DNA of 63,072 nt from Desulfobulbaceae bacterium (GCA_020444175.1 JAHLLM010000034.1:1-63072), one strand, 5' to 3'; counted from the stretch's first letter, positions 41,258 to 50,866 are shown. Program-made: numbers and translations. Notes: generated by a model not told the origin, from the letters alone.

Positions 41258-41971
41258 ATGTGTGACACAAAGGATATGCAAAGCAACACAAAAAAAGCAG
41301 TTATCTTGTTAAGTGGAGGCCTTGATTCTACTACAGTACTGGCAATGGCAAAAAATGAAGGTTTTTTGTGCCATTGCCTGAGCTTTTCTTATGGGCAGCG
41401 TCAGACAGTCGAGCTTGAAAAAGCACGAAATACTGCAAAAAAAATGGGGGCGGAAGCGCATCTTGTATTGCGCCTTGACCTGGACAAAATCGGCGGGTCT
41501 GCACTCACTTCCGATATGAATGTGCCCAAGGAAAGAAGCGAAGCAGAGATGGAGGCCTCTATCCCCGTAACGTATGTGCCCGGTCGAAATACCATATTTC
41601 TCTCCCAGGCTATGGCTTGGGCTGAAGTTTTGGGAGCTTTTGATATTTTTATCGGCATAAATGTTCTTGATTACAGTGGTTATCCCGACTGCCGGCCTGA
41701 ATATCTCACGGCTTTTGAAAGGGTTGCAAACCTCGGTACACGAGCCGGGGTAGAGAGTGGTAAGCATTTCACCATACATGCGCCCCTTATGCATTTAACC
41801 AAAAAAGAGATTATCCGGAAAGGGACAGAGCTTGGTGTTGATTACAGTACCACTCATAGCTGCTATGATCCGGATGAGAGAGGACGGGCCTGTGGTCAGT
41901 GTGATGCCTGCCTCTTGAGGTTGAAAGGTTTTAGAGAGGCAGGACTCGTTGATCCTGTCTCGTATCAATAA
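41258..41971 (+). CDS. queC: 7-cyano-7-deazaguanine synthase QueC
   Basis: The 237-residue ATP-dependent enzyme converts carboxy-deazaguanine to preQ0 on the way to queuosine tRNA modification. The pyrophosphatase P-loop is SGGLDSTT (from residue 19), and zinc-binding cysteines occur in [19 protein letters not shown] near the C-terminus. Neither of two possible starts (41258, 41276) has a good ribosome site; the longer is given. No other queuosine gene is adjacent. A MITE copy begins eight bases after the stop. Confidence 0.93.
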   Translation: MCDTKDMQSNTKKAVILLSGGLDSTTVLAMAKNEGFLCHCLSFSYGQRQTVELEKARNTAKKMGAEAHLVLRLDLDKIGGSALTSDMNVPKERSEAEMEASIPVTYVPGRNTIFLSQAMAWAEVLGAFDIFIGINVLDYSGYPDCRPEYLTAFERVANLGTRAGVESGKHFTIHAPLMHLTKKEIIRKGTELGVDYSTTHSCYDPDERGRACGQCDACLLRLKGFREAGLVDPVSYQ

Positions 41972-42302
41972 ATTATGTGATTACCACTCATTTTCAGCCA
42001 AGGTTATAGCTGTATGTTAATTTCCCTTGTCATTTCGAACGGATCTGAGAAATCTTTATTGCGATGGAGTCAGATTTCTCACATCCGTTCGAAATGACAA
42101 CATTGGTCGTATTGTAGACAAGTCATTAGGTTACATGCAACTTGGTAACTATGGCTGAAAATGAGTGGTAATGAAAATAAATAATGAGAAAGAGTTTTTT
42201 GGGCGTGTATTGGGCGAGCCATGTTTTTCCGGCGGAAAAGGTTTTCCTTCCTTTGTCTGGGTTTGCACGCAAAGAACGCAAAGTGCGGTTTTGGAGAAAT
42301 GA
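41972..42302. other. 331-base spacer mostly occupied by a MITE copy
   Basis: Besides the element at 41979-42172, the right part holds a short tandem 9-mer (ACGCAAAGA ACGCAAAGT near 42268-42285) just before nagZ. No gene was found. Confidence 0.55.
41979..42172. mobile_element. MITE-like element, copy B
   Basis: Perfect 21-bp terminal inverted repeats (beginning ATTACCACTCATTTTCAGCC) bound about 190 bases. These contain a second inverted pair, GTCATTTCGAACGGAT against its complement. The element is the reverse of the copy at 59778-59953, with which it shares most of its length. It has no coding capacity and depends on a transposase elsewhere, if still mobile. Confidence 0.8.
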
Positions 42303-43301
42303 ATGACGCAGTCTTTTAAGCAGTTAGGGCAGCTTTTTATGGTGGGGTTTGCGGGAAAGGAGATTGATCAGTCTACATTAAACCTTATTAAAGAGCTGGG
42401 CATTAATCATTTTATTATATTCAAGCGGAATGTTGAGAGCCCTTCACAGTTAAAGAAATTATGCTTTGACCTTAAAGAGGCCTGTCGGAGCTATGGTCTG
42501 CCTCCCCCTTTGATTTCCATTGATCAGGAGGGAGGGACGGTTGCCCGATTACCTGAGCCATTCAGCCAGTTTCCAGATGCCAGATTCCTTGCCGAATCAG
42601 AAAATCCTCTGCACGCTCTTTCCGGCTATGCCCGAAAATGTGGCTTAGAACTTGCCGAAGCGGGCATTAATATGAATCTAGCTCCTGTTCTGGATGTGTG
42701 CCCTGTTGGTGAAGGGTTTTTCATGGAAAAACGATCATTAGGGGCTGATCCTGAGATTGTCGGGAAATATGGGTGCCATATAATAAAGGAACTGCAGAGT
42801 CTTGGTGTCGCTGCCTGTGCCAAGCACTTTCCCGGCCTTGGTGCGGCAAAAATCGACCCTCATCTGCTTTTGCCGGTTGTTTCTCAGTCGCGCCAGGCAA
42901 TAGAAGAAGTTGATTTGCCGCCATTTCAGCAGGCAATTTCAGCGGGTGTCGCTTCCGTCATGACATCTCACACAATTTATGAAAATCTGGATTCCTCCAA
43001 TATTGCCACATTGTCAGCTTCTATATTAAAAGACCTTCTCCGCGATAAGCTTGGATTCGATGGATTGGTTATTACCGATGATCTTGAAATGGGAGCAGTC
43101 GAGAATGAAAGGTCGGTGGCAGAGGCTGCTGTTCTGTCTTTTGTTGCCGGAGTTGATCTGCTTTTGATTTGTCACGACCATGAAAAAGTCAGGGCGGCAT
43201 ATGGCAAGCTGCACAAGGCTGTCCTGAGCGGCAATGTCAGCAGGGAAGAATGTGAAGAGTCCCTGAGAAGGGTGGATGTTGTACGGGATAAATTTGCCTA
43301 A
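42303..43301 (+). CDS. nagZ: beta-N-acetylhexosaminidase NagZ (GH3)
   Basis: The 332-residue glycoside hydrolase family 3 enzyme removes N-acetylglucosamine from muropeptides during cell-wall recycling. The key motifs are SIDQEGGTVARL, AKHFPGLG with the following DPHLLLP histidine (general acid/base loop) and VITDDLEMGAV with the nucleophile aspartate. The usual GHG glycine-histidine in the KHFPG loop is GLG here, a small change. A single-domain, cytosolic enzyme with no signal peptide. Confidence 0.93.
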   Translation: MTQSFKQLGQLFMVGFAGKEIDQSTLNLIKELGINHFIIFKRNVESPSQLKKLCFDLKEACRSYGLPPPLISIDQEGGTVARLPEPFSQFPDARFLAESENPLHALSGYARKCGLELAEAGINMNLAPVLDVCPVGEGFFMEKRSLGADPEIVGKYGCHIIKELQSLGVAACAKHFPGLGAAKIDPHLLLPVVSQSRQAIEEVDLPPFQQAISAGVASVMTSHTIYENLDSSNIATLSASILKDLLRDKLGFDGLVITDDLEMGAVENERSVAEAAVLSFVAGVDLLLICHDHEKVRAAYGKLHKAVLSGNVSREECEESLRRVDVVRDKFA

Positions 43302-43483
43302 TTGTCTTGATTTTTAAATAGTTATGCATAAATTCTAAAGTATGGAAGAACTATGGTGCGAAAAGAAATTGTATGATAAGATAAAATCGTACTATGTGCC
43401 CGGTTTCTTTAAATGAGGAGCTGGGAAGTCGTTCCATGGTCGCACTGAATGCAGTGCGGTAAAAATTAAAATGGAGGACGTGT

Positions 43484-44014
43484 ATGGAGCTACAGGTTGA
43501 AGGCCGTAATCTCGATGTAAGAAAATCTTGGCAGGAAAAAATTCAGGAGGAAAAAGAAAGGCTGATGCGACATCATCCCGGACTTATTCTTAACCTCCGT
43601 GTAACCATTGAAGAAACATCAAGCCACAAGCAGGGAGGCAATGAAGTTCGCCTTGTAGCTGCTGTGCCGAATGATACAGTGGTTGTCAAGAAGAAGGGAG
43701 ATTCGGTGAGACCGTTACTTGTTGATGCCTTTGATAAGCTAGGCTTACAGCTGAAAGAGTTGCAGCGTAAAAGACGGCAGACTGTAAAGGTTCCCGAAGT
43801 GGCAGGTGAAATATCCGGAACAGGGGTGATTAAAAATCTTTCACCGTTTGAGTCCTATGGTTTTATCGTCTCCACTGAAGGACGTGAAGTCTATTTTCAT
43901 GAAAACGCATTAAAAGACCTTGTGATGGATGACTTAACTGAAGGTGATTCCGTTTCTTTTGGTGTTACCGAGGGAGACAAAGGTCCCCAAGCAACCTGGG
44001 TTCGCGCCAGCTAA
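43484..44014 (+). CDS. HPF/RaiA-type ribosome-associated protein with cold-shock-like C-terminal domain
   Basis: The 176-residue protein joins two domains. Residues 1 to about 105 resemble ribosome hibernation factors: MELQVEGRNLDVRKSW, HPGLILNLRVTIEE, RPLLVDAFDKLGLQL. Residues about 117-176 form a cold-shock-like OB fold: GTGVIKNLSPFESYGFIVSTEGREVYFHENAL, DDLTEGDSVSF. The combination suggests an RNA- or ribosome-binding stress factor rather than a plain hibernation factor. AATGGAGGAC precedes the ATG, and a terminator follows. Confidence 0.88.
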   Translation: MELQVEGRNLDVRKSWQEKIQEEKERLMRHHPGLILNLRVTIEETSSHKQGGNEVRLVAAVPNDTVVVKKKGDSVRPLLVDAFDKLGLQLKELQRKRRQTVKVPEVAGEISGTGVIKNLSPFESYGFIVSTEGREVYFHENALKDLVMDDLTEGDSVSFGVTEGDKGPQATWVRAS

Positions 44015-44040
44015 TAAAAAAGACAAATAAAAGTAATGTT

Positions 44041-44073
44041 AGGGCTTATTGATTCAAATAAGCCCTTTTTTTT
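44041..44073 (+). terminator. intrinsic terminator after the HPF-like gene
   Basis: AGGGCTTATT, loop GATTCA, AATAAGCCCT, then a T-run: ten perfect pairs, ending 22 bases before nadA. Confidence 0.9.
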
Positions 44074-44094
44074 ATTGTTATTGAGAAAAAAGAT

Positions 44095-45162
44095 ATGACT
44101 GAAAAGAATAAAGAAATGGACAAGGGGGCTGTTTTTGAAAAAATAACAGCCAGAAAAAAGGAGCTGGCTGGAAAGGTTCTTATTCTGGCGCATCATTACC
44201 AGCAGGAGGATGTTTACCAGTTTGCTGATTTTACAGGAGATTCCCTTAAACTTGCCCGTCAGGCGGCAGAAGCGGATTCTGAATATATAATATTTTGCGG
44301 TGTTCATTTTATGGCAGAATCAGCGGATGTTTTGACATCTGCAAAACAGGCGGTCATTCTGCCTGATTTAAATGCCGGGTGCCCCATGGCCGATATGGCA
44401 ACAGTTGAAGAGGTTGAGTCTGCCTGGCACGAATTGACAGAGGTGTGTGGCGATCAGAAAATTATTCCAGTAACCTATGTCAACTCTTCAGCTCGTATCA
44501 AGGCTTTTGTTGGGACACATGGCGGAGCGGTTTGTACTTCATCAAACGCTGAAAGAGTGCTGTCCTGGGCACTGTCGCAAGGAGATAAGGTTTTTTTCTT
44601 CCCGGATGAGCATCTTGGCAGAAATTCCAGCAAAGCGCTCGGCATAGACGATGAAGAGATCGTTTTATGGCGGCGTGGTGAGAGATTTGGTGCCAATAGT
44701 GACGAGAAACTGAAAAATGCAAAAACAATTTTGTGGCAGGGATATTGTCATGTGCATCAGGAATTTTCTGCTGACTTGGTCCGCAGGTGGCGGGAGAAGG
44801 TTACTGGGATTCAAGTCATCATTCATCCTGAAAGCCCATTTGAAGCTGTTGCCGCCGCAGATATGTATGGTTCCACTGAGGACATTATCGCTGCGGTAAG
44901 AGATGCTGCTCCCGGAACCTCTTGGGCAATTGGTACTGAAGTGAATTTGGTTAACCGGCTTAAAGCGCAGTATCCGGATAAAAATATTCATCTCCTGGCT
45001 GATACTGCCTGCACCTGCAATACCATGAGTTGTATAACCCCAGCTAATTTATTGTGGGTACTTGATAACCTGGCCGCAGGAAAAGTGGTCAATCAGATTA
45101 CCGTTGAAAGGGAAACGGCAGCAGGGTCGAAATTGGCGCTGGATCGGATGCTGGAGATATAG
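44095..45162 (+). CDS. nadA: quinolinate synthase NadA
   Basis: The 355-residue [4Fe-4S] enzyme condenses iminoaspartate with dihydroxyacetone phosphate in NAD synthesis. Typical segments are LAHHYQQEDVYQFADFTGDS, FCGVHFMAESADVL, VTYVNSSARIKAF, CHVHQEF and the C-terminal TCNTMSCITPANLLWVLDNL. Its iron-sulfur cysteines lie in FCG, GYC and CTCN segments. It stands alone; nadB and nadC are not in the window. Short tandem repeats start three bases after its stop. Confidence 0.95.
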   Translation: MTEKNKEMDKGAVFEKITARKKELAGKVLILAHHYQQEDVYQFADFTGDSLKLARQAAEADSEYIIFCGVHFMAESADVLTSAKQAVILPDLNAGCPMADMATVEEVESAWHELTEVCGDQKIIPVTYVNSSARIKAFVGTHGGAVCTSSNAERVLSWALSQGDKVFFFPDEHLGRNSSKALGIDDEEIVLWRRGERFGANSDEKLKNAKTILWQGYCHVHQEFSADLVRRWREKVTGIQVIIHPESPFEAVAAADMYGSTEDIIAAVRDAAPGTSWAIGTEVNLVNRLKAQYPDKNIHLLADTACTCNTMSCITPANLLWVLDNLAAGKVVNQITVERETAAGSKLALDRMLEI

Positions 45163-45165
45163 AAG

Positions 45166-45298
45166 GAAAGTGACTAAAGTGACTAAAGTGACTGGAGTGA
45201 GCTAAAGTGACTAAAGTAGGTGTGTTGCGCTGTCACTTTGGTATTGGGAACCAATCAAACCAACCAAACTAATTGAACTAATTAAACCAATCAAACCG
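45166..45298. repeat. two-part tandem-repeat spacer, copy 1
   Basis: The first part (45166-45217) repeats AGTGACTAA-like 9-mers. The second (45247-45298) repeats AACCAAYCAA-type units. The same two-part arrangement lies at 54814-54940, again starting right at a stop codon. The first part recurs before the four-helix-bundle gene at 62582. Confidence 0.75.
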
Positions 45299-45301
45299 CC
45301 C

Positions 45302-45946
45302 TTAAACACTGACAAACTCCATATCCGGCAGGATAAGGCAGGTGAGCTTGCCCCCATACACGGCTCCGGTATCAATGCCGATTCTATTTTTTGTTACCAG
45401 AGGTTGGTCAAAAGGGGTATGTCCAAATACGACTGTTTTGCCAAAATCGTAATCTGTGCGCAAAAATTGTTCTCTTGCCCAGCAGCACCACCTGGGAGAC
45501 TGCTGACTTAAGTGAACATATGGTTCCAGTCCGGCGTGGACATAAATGTAATTTTCATCTTCCCACAGCAGTAAGAGATCATGAAAAAAATGGATATGGC
45601 TGATCGGGATTGAGCTTGCTATATGGCCGGAAAAGGGTGGCTTTATTCCGTAGCTCTGCAGGGTTTCGCCCCCCCCCATCTTGAGATAAAAATTTCTTTT
45701 CTCGCCAGCCAGAGAGGCCAGAAATACCTGCTCGTGGTTTCCCATTAAAGGTATAATTTTGCCAGGTGCCTGCTCCTGGAGTCGTAGGATAAAAGAGACA
45801 ACTTTTTTTGAGTCAGGGCCCCTGTCGATATAGTCCCCTAGAAAAACGATTCTGTCACTTGATAAATCCGGCGCAACTTTATAGAAAAGTTCCAATAAAG
45901 CATCGTGACAGCCGTGAATATCACCTATAACAAATGTGCGACCCAT
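45302..45946 (-). CDS. PPP-family metallophosphatase (ApaH/PrpE-like)
   Basis: The 214-residue calcineurin-like phosphatase has all metal-site motifs: GDIHGCHDAL, GDYIDRGPDS, MGNHEQ and later VFGHTPF and DTGA. Proteins of this size act as serine/threonine phosphatases or diadenosine tetraphosphatases; which one is not clear. It follows the TPR lipoprotein gene by eight bases on the minus strand and may share its transcript. Confidence 0.9.
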   Translation of the reverse strand: MGRTFVIGDIHGCHDALLELFYKVAPDLSSDRIVFLGDYIDRGPDSKKVVSFILRLQEQAPGKIIPLMGNHEQVFLASLAGEKRNFYLKMGGGETLQSYGIKPPFSGHIASSIPISHIHFFHDLLLLWEDENYIYVHAGLEPYVHLSQQSPRWCCWAREQFLRTDYDFGKTVVFGHTPFDQPLVTKNRIGIDTGAVYGGKLTCLILPDMEFVSV

Positions 45947-45954
45947 GAGAATTT

Positions 45955-48261
45955 TTACTGTTGCACGGCCTTCCAGTCGCTCAAAAGCTTTTCAGCTTCC
46001 TGTCGTTCAGGAAAATCCGCATTCTCATCCAGGCTCTCCTGCAATTCGCTAATCGCCTCGCTATCTGCTCCCTGGGCTTTAAGGGAAAGTGCCAGGTGGT
46101 AGCGGATTGTTGGCTGGTTGGGTTGTGAGATAAGGGCTTCCCTGAACTGGGGGGTGGCCAAATCAAAAGAGCCTCTCTTGTAGTGGATAAGTCCCAGGGT
46201 ATCTGTGATATTCGGATCCCTGGGTAAACGTTCTTTGGCAACGAGAGCCAGACGGAGGGCTTCGCCCAGATCGGGGTTCTGGTCATGGGTCAGAATCCAG
46301 GCCAGATTGTTTGCTGCAGGGGCAAACTGCGGATTGATTTCCAGGATCTGCTGGTAGATTTTTTTGGCTTCCTCTGTCTGGCCTGATTGTTCAAGAAGTG
46401 GCCCTAAGCCCATAAGTGCCTCGAGTGAGTCAGGTTGTTTCTGGAGCAGTGATCTGTATTCCGAGATTGCCTGATCGCTTTTCCCCTGTTTTTGCATGAT
46501 ACGGGCAAGCATCACGTAGGGTTTGGGGTTTTCCAGAGACTGCTGACGAGCTTTTTGAAAGGCTTCATAGGCTTCATCAAGAAGATTCTGGCTGTAAAGC
46601 AGGTCCCCGAGAAGTAAAAGGTTTCCGGTTACTTTCGGGTTGGCATCAATCTCTTTGCGTACTCTTTGAATGGCGCTATCAGGTTGTTTATTGCGAACAT
46701 CAATTGCCGCAAGCGTTGCAAGGGCAGGTGTAAAGTCGGGCTTAAGCTTTAAGATGTCTTCAAGCAACGGCTTGGCTTCATCAAACTCTTTTCGTGCTAA
46801 CCTTGTCAGGGCAAGATTATGCAGAACGTCAATGTGTTGCGGAAGAAGTTCCTGCATTTGCAGGAAGACTTTCAGGGCATTGTCTGTATTGCCGGAATAA
46901 AGGAAGCTCTGGCCGAGGATGATAGCGGCTCGGACGTTTCGAGGATCAAGACGCAAAGAAATTGCTGCCTCCTGTTGGGCGTTGTCAAACTCTCTTTTCC
47001 GCAGGTGGTGATGGGCAAGCAGAGTATGTGCCTGTGAGTTGTTGGCAAGAAGTTTCACTGCCTCTGCTGCAGCTTTCTGTGACAGTTCCAGATTTCCCTT
47101 GTTTAAGTGAGCAAAAGCAAGTTGAAGATATGCCTGGCCCCATCGTGGGTTTTGGTCAACAAGCTTATCTAATATAGTAATGGCCTCATCGTTTTTCCCA
47201 TCATGAATAGCAAGTTTTGCTTTCACGAGTTGAGCCAGAGGAAGCTTGCTGTTCTCCTTGAGGAGCTGTGTAACGAGCTCAGAGGCTTTTGCGTAATTTC
47301 TCTGGTCAAAATAGAAATCAGCCAGCATGCTCTGTGGAGCTGAAGGGGTGTCACTTTTTGCTATGGCCTGCAGAAAGGTCTCTTCTGCCTTTTTGCTATT
47401 TTTTGTGTTTTTATAGAATTCCGCAAGATATATGAGAAGATTTTCATTTTCAGGCTCAAGGTCAATGGCTTTCAAAATGCTTTTTTCAGCATTTACATGA
47501 TCTTGCTTATTCATATAAAATGATGCAAATGCAAGCAGTGGCTGAGGTGAAGAGGGGAATGCCTTGATTGTTCTCTGCAGCATTTCTTCTGTTTTTCCGT
47601 CATCTTTTTGACTGGCATAAAAGGAGGTGAGCGCCTGATAGTTTGAGATTTTCTCAGGATTAAGTTCAAGGGCTTTTAAAAGGGATTCTTCCGCCTTAGA
47701 AGGCATTTGCTGAACGGCGAAGATTCTTGCCTGCAAGGTGTAGAGGCGATCTAGGTTCGGTTTGCTGGTCAGGGCTTTTGTGATGGCTTCCTGGGCCTTT
47801 TCAATGTTGTTTTCTGCAAGCTCAAGGTTGGCAAGGACTGCCAGGGCTTCAGCATGGTCTGGTTGGACTTTCAGGATTTTATCGATTTGCGCTCTGCTTT
47901 CCTCAAATTTTCTGGAAAGCAGCAAAAATTCGGCTGTTTTAAGGCCGGCATCTAGGTTGGAAGGATCAAGACTGGCTGCCCGCTGCAATTCTTTAAAGGC
48001 GTTCTGTGCCTCGCCTGTTTTTAGATAGGCGAGGCCAAGTTGGTAGCGGGCATGGGCAAATTTGGGATCAAGTTGAATTGCATTGCGGAATTCAATAATC
48101 GCCGCCTTGGGTTGTTCCTGTTCCATGTATTGCATTCCTTTATCGTAATGCGCCTGTTTTTTTACTTCTGGGTTAGAACAGGCGGAAAGAAATACAATTG
48201 CAAGTAAGAGAAAGAGAACGGAGGAATAAAAACGTGGAAAATGAAACATGCAAAACCTCAT
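45955..48261 (-). CDS. TPR-repeat lipoprotein of the exopolysaccharide locus (PrsT-like)
   Basis: The 768-residue protein has a lipoprotein signal ending FLSACSN and then about twenty tetratricopeptide repeats through to the C-terminus (for example AIIEFRNAIQLDPKFAHARY). It resembles the PEP-CTERM/exosortase-associated TPR protein PrsT. It is divergent from the polysaccharide export gene and probably helps assemble or localise the secretion complex in the periplasm. Assignment to PrsT is by architecture and location. Confidence 0.85.
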   Translation of the reverse strand: MRFCMFHFPRFYSSVLFLLLAIVFLSACSNPEVKKQAHYDKGMQYMEQEQPKAAIIEFRNAIQLDPKFAHARYQLGLAYLKTGEAQNAFKELQRAASLDPSNLDAGLKTAEFLLLSRKFEESRAQIDKILKVQPDHAEALAVLANLELAENNIEKAQEAITKALTSKPNLDRLYTLQARIFAVQQMPSKAEESLLKALELNPEKISNYQALTSFYASQKDDGKTEEMLQRTIKAFPSSPQPLLAFASFYMNKQDHVNAEKSILKAIDLEPENENLLIYLAEFYKNTKNSKKAEETFLQAIAKSDTPSAPQSMLADFYFDQRNYAKASELVTQLLKENSKLPLAQLVKAKLAIHDGKNDEAITILDKLVDQNPRWGQAYLQLAFAHLNKGNLELSQKAAAEAVKLLANNSQAHTLLAHHHLRKREFDNAQQEAAISLRLDPRNVRAAIILGQSFLYSGNTDNALKVFLQMQELLPQHIDVLHNLALTRLARKEFDEAKPLLEDILKLKPDFTPALATLAAIDVRNKQPDSAIQRVRKEIDANPKVTGNLLLLGDLLYSQNLLDEAYEAFQKARQQSLENPKPYVMLARIMQKQGKSDQAISEYRSLLQKQPDSLEALMGLGPLLEQSGQTEEAKKIYQQILEINPQFAPAANNLAWILTHDQNPDLGEALRLALVAKERLPRDPNITDTLGLIHYKRGSFDLATPQFREALISQPNQPTIRYHLALSLKAQGADSEAISELQESLDENADFPERQEAEKLLSDWKAVQQ

Positions 48262-48637
48262 TGTTATGGCAATTTAAAAAGGTGATTAATGGCAAGACTC
48301 ATGAGAATTTTTTAATAAAAATCAAATTCTTTATTAAGAAGCATAATATTTGTTTTAAAAATGATAGGCGTAAAAATTTAAAAAATACTTTGTGGTAACT
48401 GAATCAGGTGGAAGCAAAGAAAGCGTGAAACAAGAAGGAATGTGCAACTCTGATCAGTACATCTGAATTTCTAGTAAAGAATAGAAGAAAGCATTGCAAA
48501 AGGCAAATGGAAAGAAGGCTTATCCTGTTAACTCTTATTCTGAACCGCCTTAAAACATTTATAATATTGTTGCCTTTTTGGGTGGCAACGCATAACATGT
48601 GTAAGTTAGATATTTTGTTATTTTTCAGGAGGTTTGA
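48262..48637. other. 376-base divergent promoter region
   Basis: This AT-rich spacer separates the minus-strand TPR gene from the plus-strand export operon. A short hairpin, GTTGCC ... GGCAAC (48569-48589), lies about 50 bases before the export gene. No sigma-54 promoter with proper spacing was found. Confidence 0.5.
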
Positions 48638-49240
48638 ATGGAAATGATGGTGTTCGGAAAGTTGAATAAAGATTTATTTGTTATTTTAGTTTTTGGGGTA
48701 CTTTCTTTTTTGTTATGGCCGCTCAGTTTGTCTGCCGGCCAGTTGGCTGAGATGGGTAATGATTATTTGATTGGTGTTGGCGATGTGATCGAGGTCCAGG
48801 TATGGCAGGAGCCAGATTTGTCTCGAACCGTAACTGTCAGACTTGATGGGAAAATTTCTTTGCCGCTGACCGGCGATGTTGAAGCTGTCGGGAAAACGAC
48901 AACAGAACTGGATGTATTCCTTGAAAAACGCTTGTCCGAACTGGTCACGGAACCTGCGGTTTCGGTTATACTTGCTGAGAGTAAAAGTAGACGGTATTAT
49001 GTGGTTGGGCAGGTCGGGCAGCCCGGAGAATTCCCAATCGATTATCCACTCAGTATCTTGCAGGCTATTGCCCGAAGTGGTGGGTTTCTGGAGTGGGCCA
49101 AGCGTGAAGAAATAAAGGTTGTCCGGCGTAAAAGTGGAGCGGACGAGTTTTTAAGCTTCAACTATGAATCTTTTGTTAAAGGACGTAACCTGGAACAAAA
49201 TGTTCTGATTCAGCCTGGAGACACCGTGATTGTTCCGTAG
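48638..49240 (+). CDS. polysaccharide export protein (Wza/OPX family)
   Basis: The 200-residue outer-membrane polysaccharide export protein has an N-terminal hydrophobic segment (about 12-33) and a Poly_export domain: YLIGVGDVIEVQVWQEPDLS, VRLDGKISLPLTGDV. An SLBB domain follows (YYVVGQVGQPGEFPI, LQAIARSGGF). It is short, as in the exosortase-linked class that lacks the large Wza barrel, and probably works with the beta-barrel encoded next. TCAGGAGG precedes the ATG. Confidence 0.92.
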   Translation: MEMMVFGKLNKDLFVILVFGVLSFLLWPLSLSAGQLAEMGNDYLIGVGDVIEVQVWQEPDLSRTVTVRLDGKISLPLTGDVEAVGKTTTELDVFLEKRLSELVTEPAVSVILAESKSRRYYVVGQVGQPGEFPIDYPLSILQAIARSGGFLEWAKREEIKVVRRKSGADEFLSFNYESFVKGRNLEQNVLIQPGDTVIVP

Positions 49241-49375
49241 TGCCCGTTTGTCCTAATTCTGTATTAGTTTTCTTGAGTCGACTTTGTAATATCCGAAGGC
49301 CTAATGAGAATTAAAATTTCATTAAAAAGGCTGAAGATAAGCGGAAATTCTAAAAAAATTAGTTAAAATAACATC

Positions 49376-50866
49376 GTGAAAAAAAAATTATTTGTAATCT
49401 GTGTGAGCTTCCTCTCTTTCATAGTTCTGAGTTCAAATCCGGCTCGCTGCCGGGTGACCACCCTTTCTGCCAGTATGACTTTGCAGCAGGAATATGATTC
49501 CAACATCTTCCATGAAGATGATGAGGAAGAGCAACAATGGACAACCATTCTTTTGCCGGTGCTGACATTGGAATCTGTTGGCAGTGAAGATGTTTTTTCG
49601 TTTATAGTTGGATCTGATTTTGATGGGGATTGGATGGGTCAGGATGATACAATAGGTTTTACCTGGGACCAACGCAGAGACGAGAGAAATTTTGAACATA
49701 GTCTTTCTTTTTCCGGAAGCAAGCAGCTTTCCCGCCACTTCCTTATGCTGCTGTCAGACAATTTTTCATATACAGATGATTCCCCTCGTGCTGATTTTGA
49801 TCCTGTGCTAAACACAACCCAGCGTTTTCAGAGGGCGGGAACATATGAGCAAGGTGAGGTTGTGCGGCTTCTTTTTCCCGAATTGAATTATACGCGAAAC
49901 GATTATCTTTTTGTTTTGACCGAAATTGAGGCACGATATGCCCAGGCACCTCTTTCTATTCAGGAGGAGGTAAATCGTTATCTTTCAAATACCCCGGATA
50001 ATGCACGCCGGCGCTCATGGGAGAATGAACTTTCCATTGGCGCAGAGTATGAGTTTGCCCTGGACAGTATGCTTTCCTTTGGTTATTCCTACTCAACCAA
50101 CGATGACAGGTCTGCCGATATTACAGAATTTGATGAGCATACCCCATATGTCAACATATCATATCGTTTTAATCCTAGGTGGCTTGCTTCTGTAAATTAT
50201 GAATTCAACAGATCCCTGTTTGACAGGTCAAATAATTCGAGAAGCAATGATACCGTTTGTTCATTAAATTACACATTGGACCAGTCAGATCGACTTTCTC
50301 TTACCTATGGATATAATACCACAAGCTATGAAGGGGACAGTGAGGATATAATTGATCAAACTGCAACTTTTGGCTGGAGCCATGATTTTAGTTCTCACAC
50401 GCATATGAACGCATCTTTGGGTGGGAATTATCTCGCCAGAGAATACACGGGGGATGAAAATGGTTTAGAGTTCACTTTCGGCGTGAGGAGCGCTATTCAA
50501 AGAGGAGAAATTTCTTTGGGGGCTTCTGGGTCAATGGATCAGTTAAAAGAAGGAGATTCCTGGGAAGATGTGAGGGAGAGTTGGTCGCTTGATGGCGGTA
50601 TCAACTACGAATTGATGCAGTATTTAAATGGCAGTTTAAACGCTTCCTATGAAAAAAGATACGATTGGTCGACCGCCGGCAGCAAGGCCTCATATGATGA
50701 TTATGAAGCCTCTGCTTCTCTTGAATATGCCTTTTCCCGCTGGGTTATCGTGACCTGCAGCTATACTTACAATAAGCTTGCCAGTTATAATAGTCCTGTG
50801 GAAGATTATGATGAGCATCGTCTTATGTTGCAACTCGCGATGACTAAGGAGTTTTTCAGGTGGTAG
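49376..50866 (+). CDS. outer-membrane beta-barrel protein of the exopolysaccharide system
   Basis: The 496-residue protein has a signal peptide (KKKLFVICVSFLSFIVLSS) and a body of alternating aromatic/polar strands (LSYGYSYSTNDD-like patterns, repeated Y-x-Y-x-F). It ends in a phenylalanine-aromatic (FFRW) typical of outer-membrane barrels. It fits the PEP-CTERM-associated barrel proteins and EpsL-like proteins found between OPX and Wzz genes. It may be the outer-membrane pore for the polymer. Confidence 0.8.
   Translation: MKKKLFVICVSFLSFIVLSSNPARCRVTTLSASMTLQQEYDSNIFHEDDEEEQQWTTILLPVLTLESVGSEDVFSFIVGSDFDGDWMGQDDTIGFTWDQRRDERNFEHSLSFSGSKQLSRHFLMLLSDNFSYTDDSPRADFDPVLNTTQRFQRAGTYEQGEVVRLLFPELNYTRNDYLFVLTEIEARYAQAPLSIQEEVNRYLSNTPDNARRRSWENELSIGAEYEFALDSMLSFGYSYSTNDDRSADITEFDEHTPYVNISYRFNPRWLASVNYEFNRSLFDRSNNSRSNDTVCSLNYTLDQSDRLSLTYGYNTTSYEGDSEDIIDQTATFGWSHDFSSHTHMNASLGGNYLAREYTGDENGLEFTFGVRSAIQRGEISLGASGSMDQLKEGDSWEDVRESWSLDGGINYELMQYLNGSLNASYEKRYDWSTAGSKASYDDYEASASLEYAFSRWVIVTCSYTYNKLASYNSPVEDYDEHRLMLQLAMTKEFFRW

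Noticed and set aside
49425-49460. tRNA T-arm-like sequence (GAGTTCAAATCC)
   Set aside because: No acceptor, D-arm or anticodon stem can be formed around it. It encodes the signal-peptide end of the beta-barrel protein.
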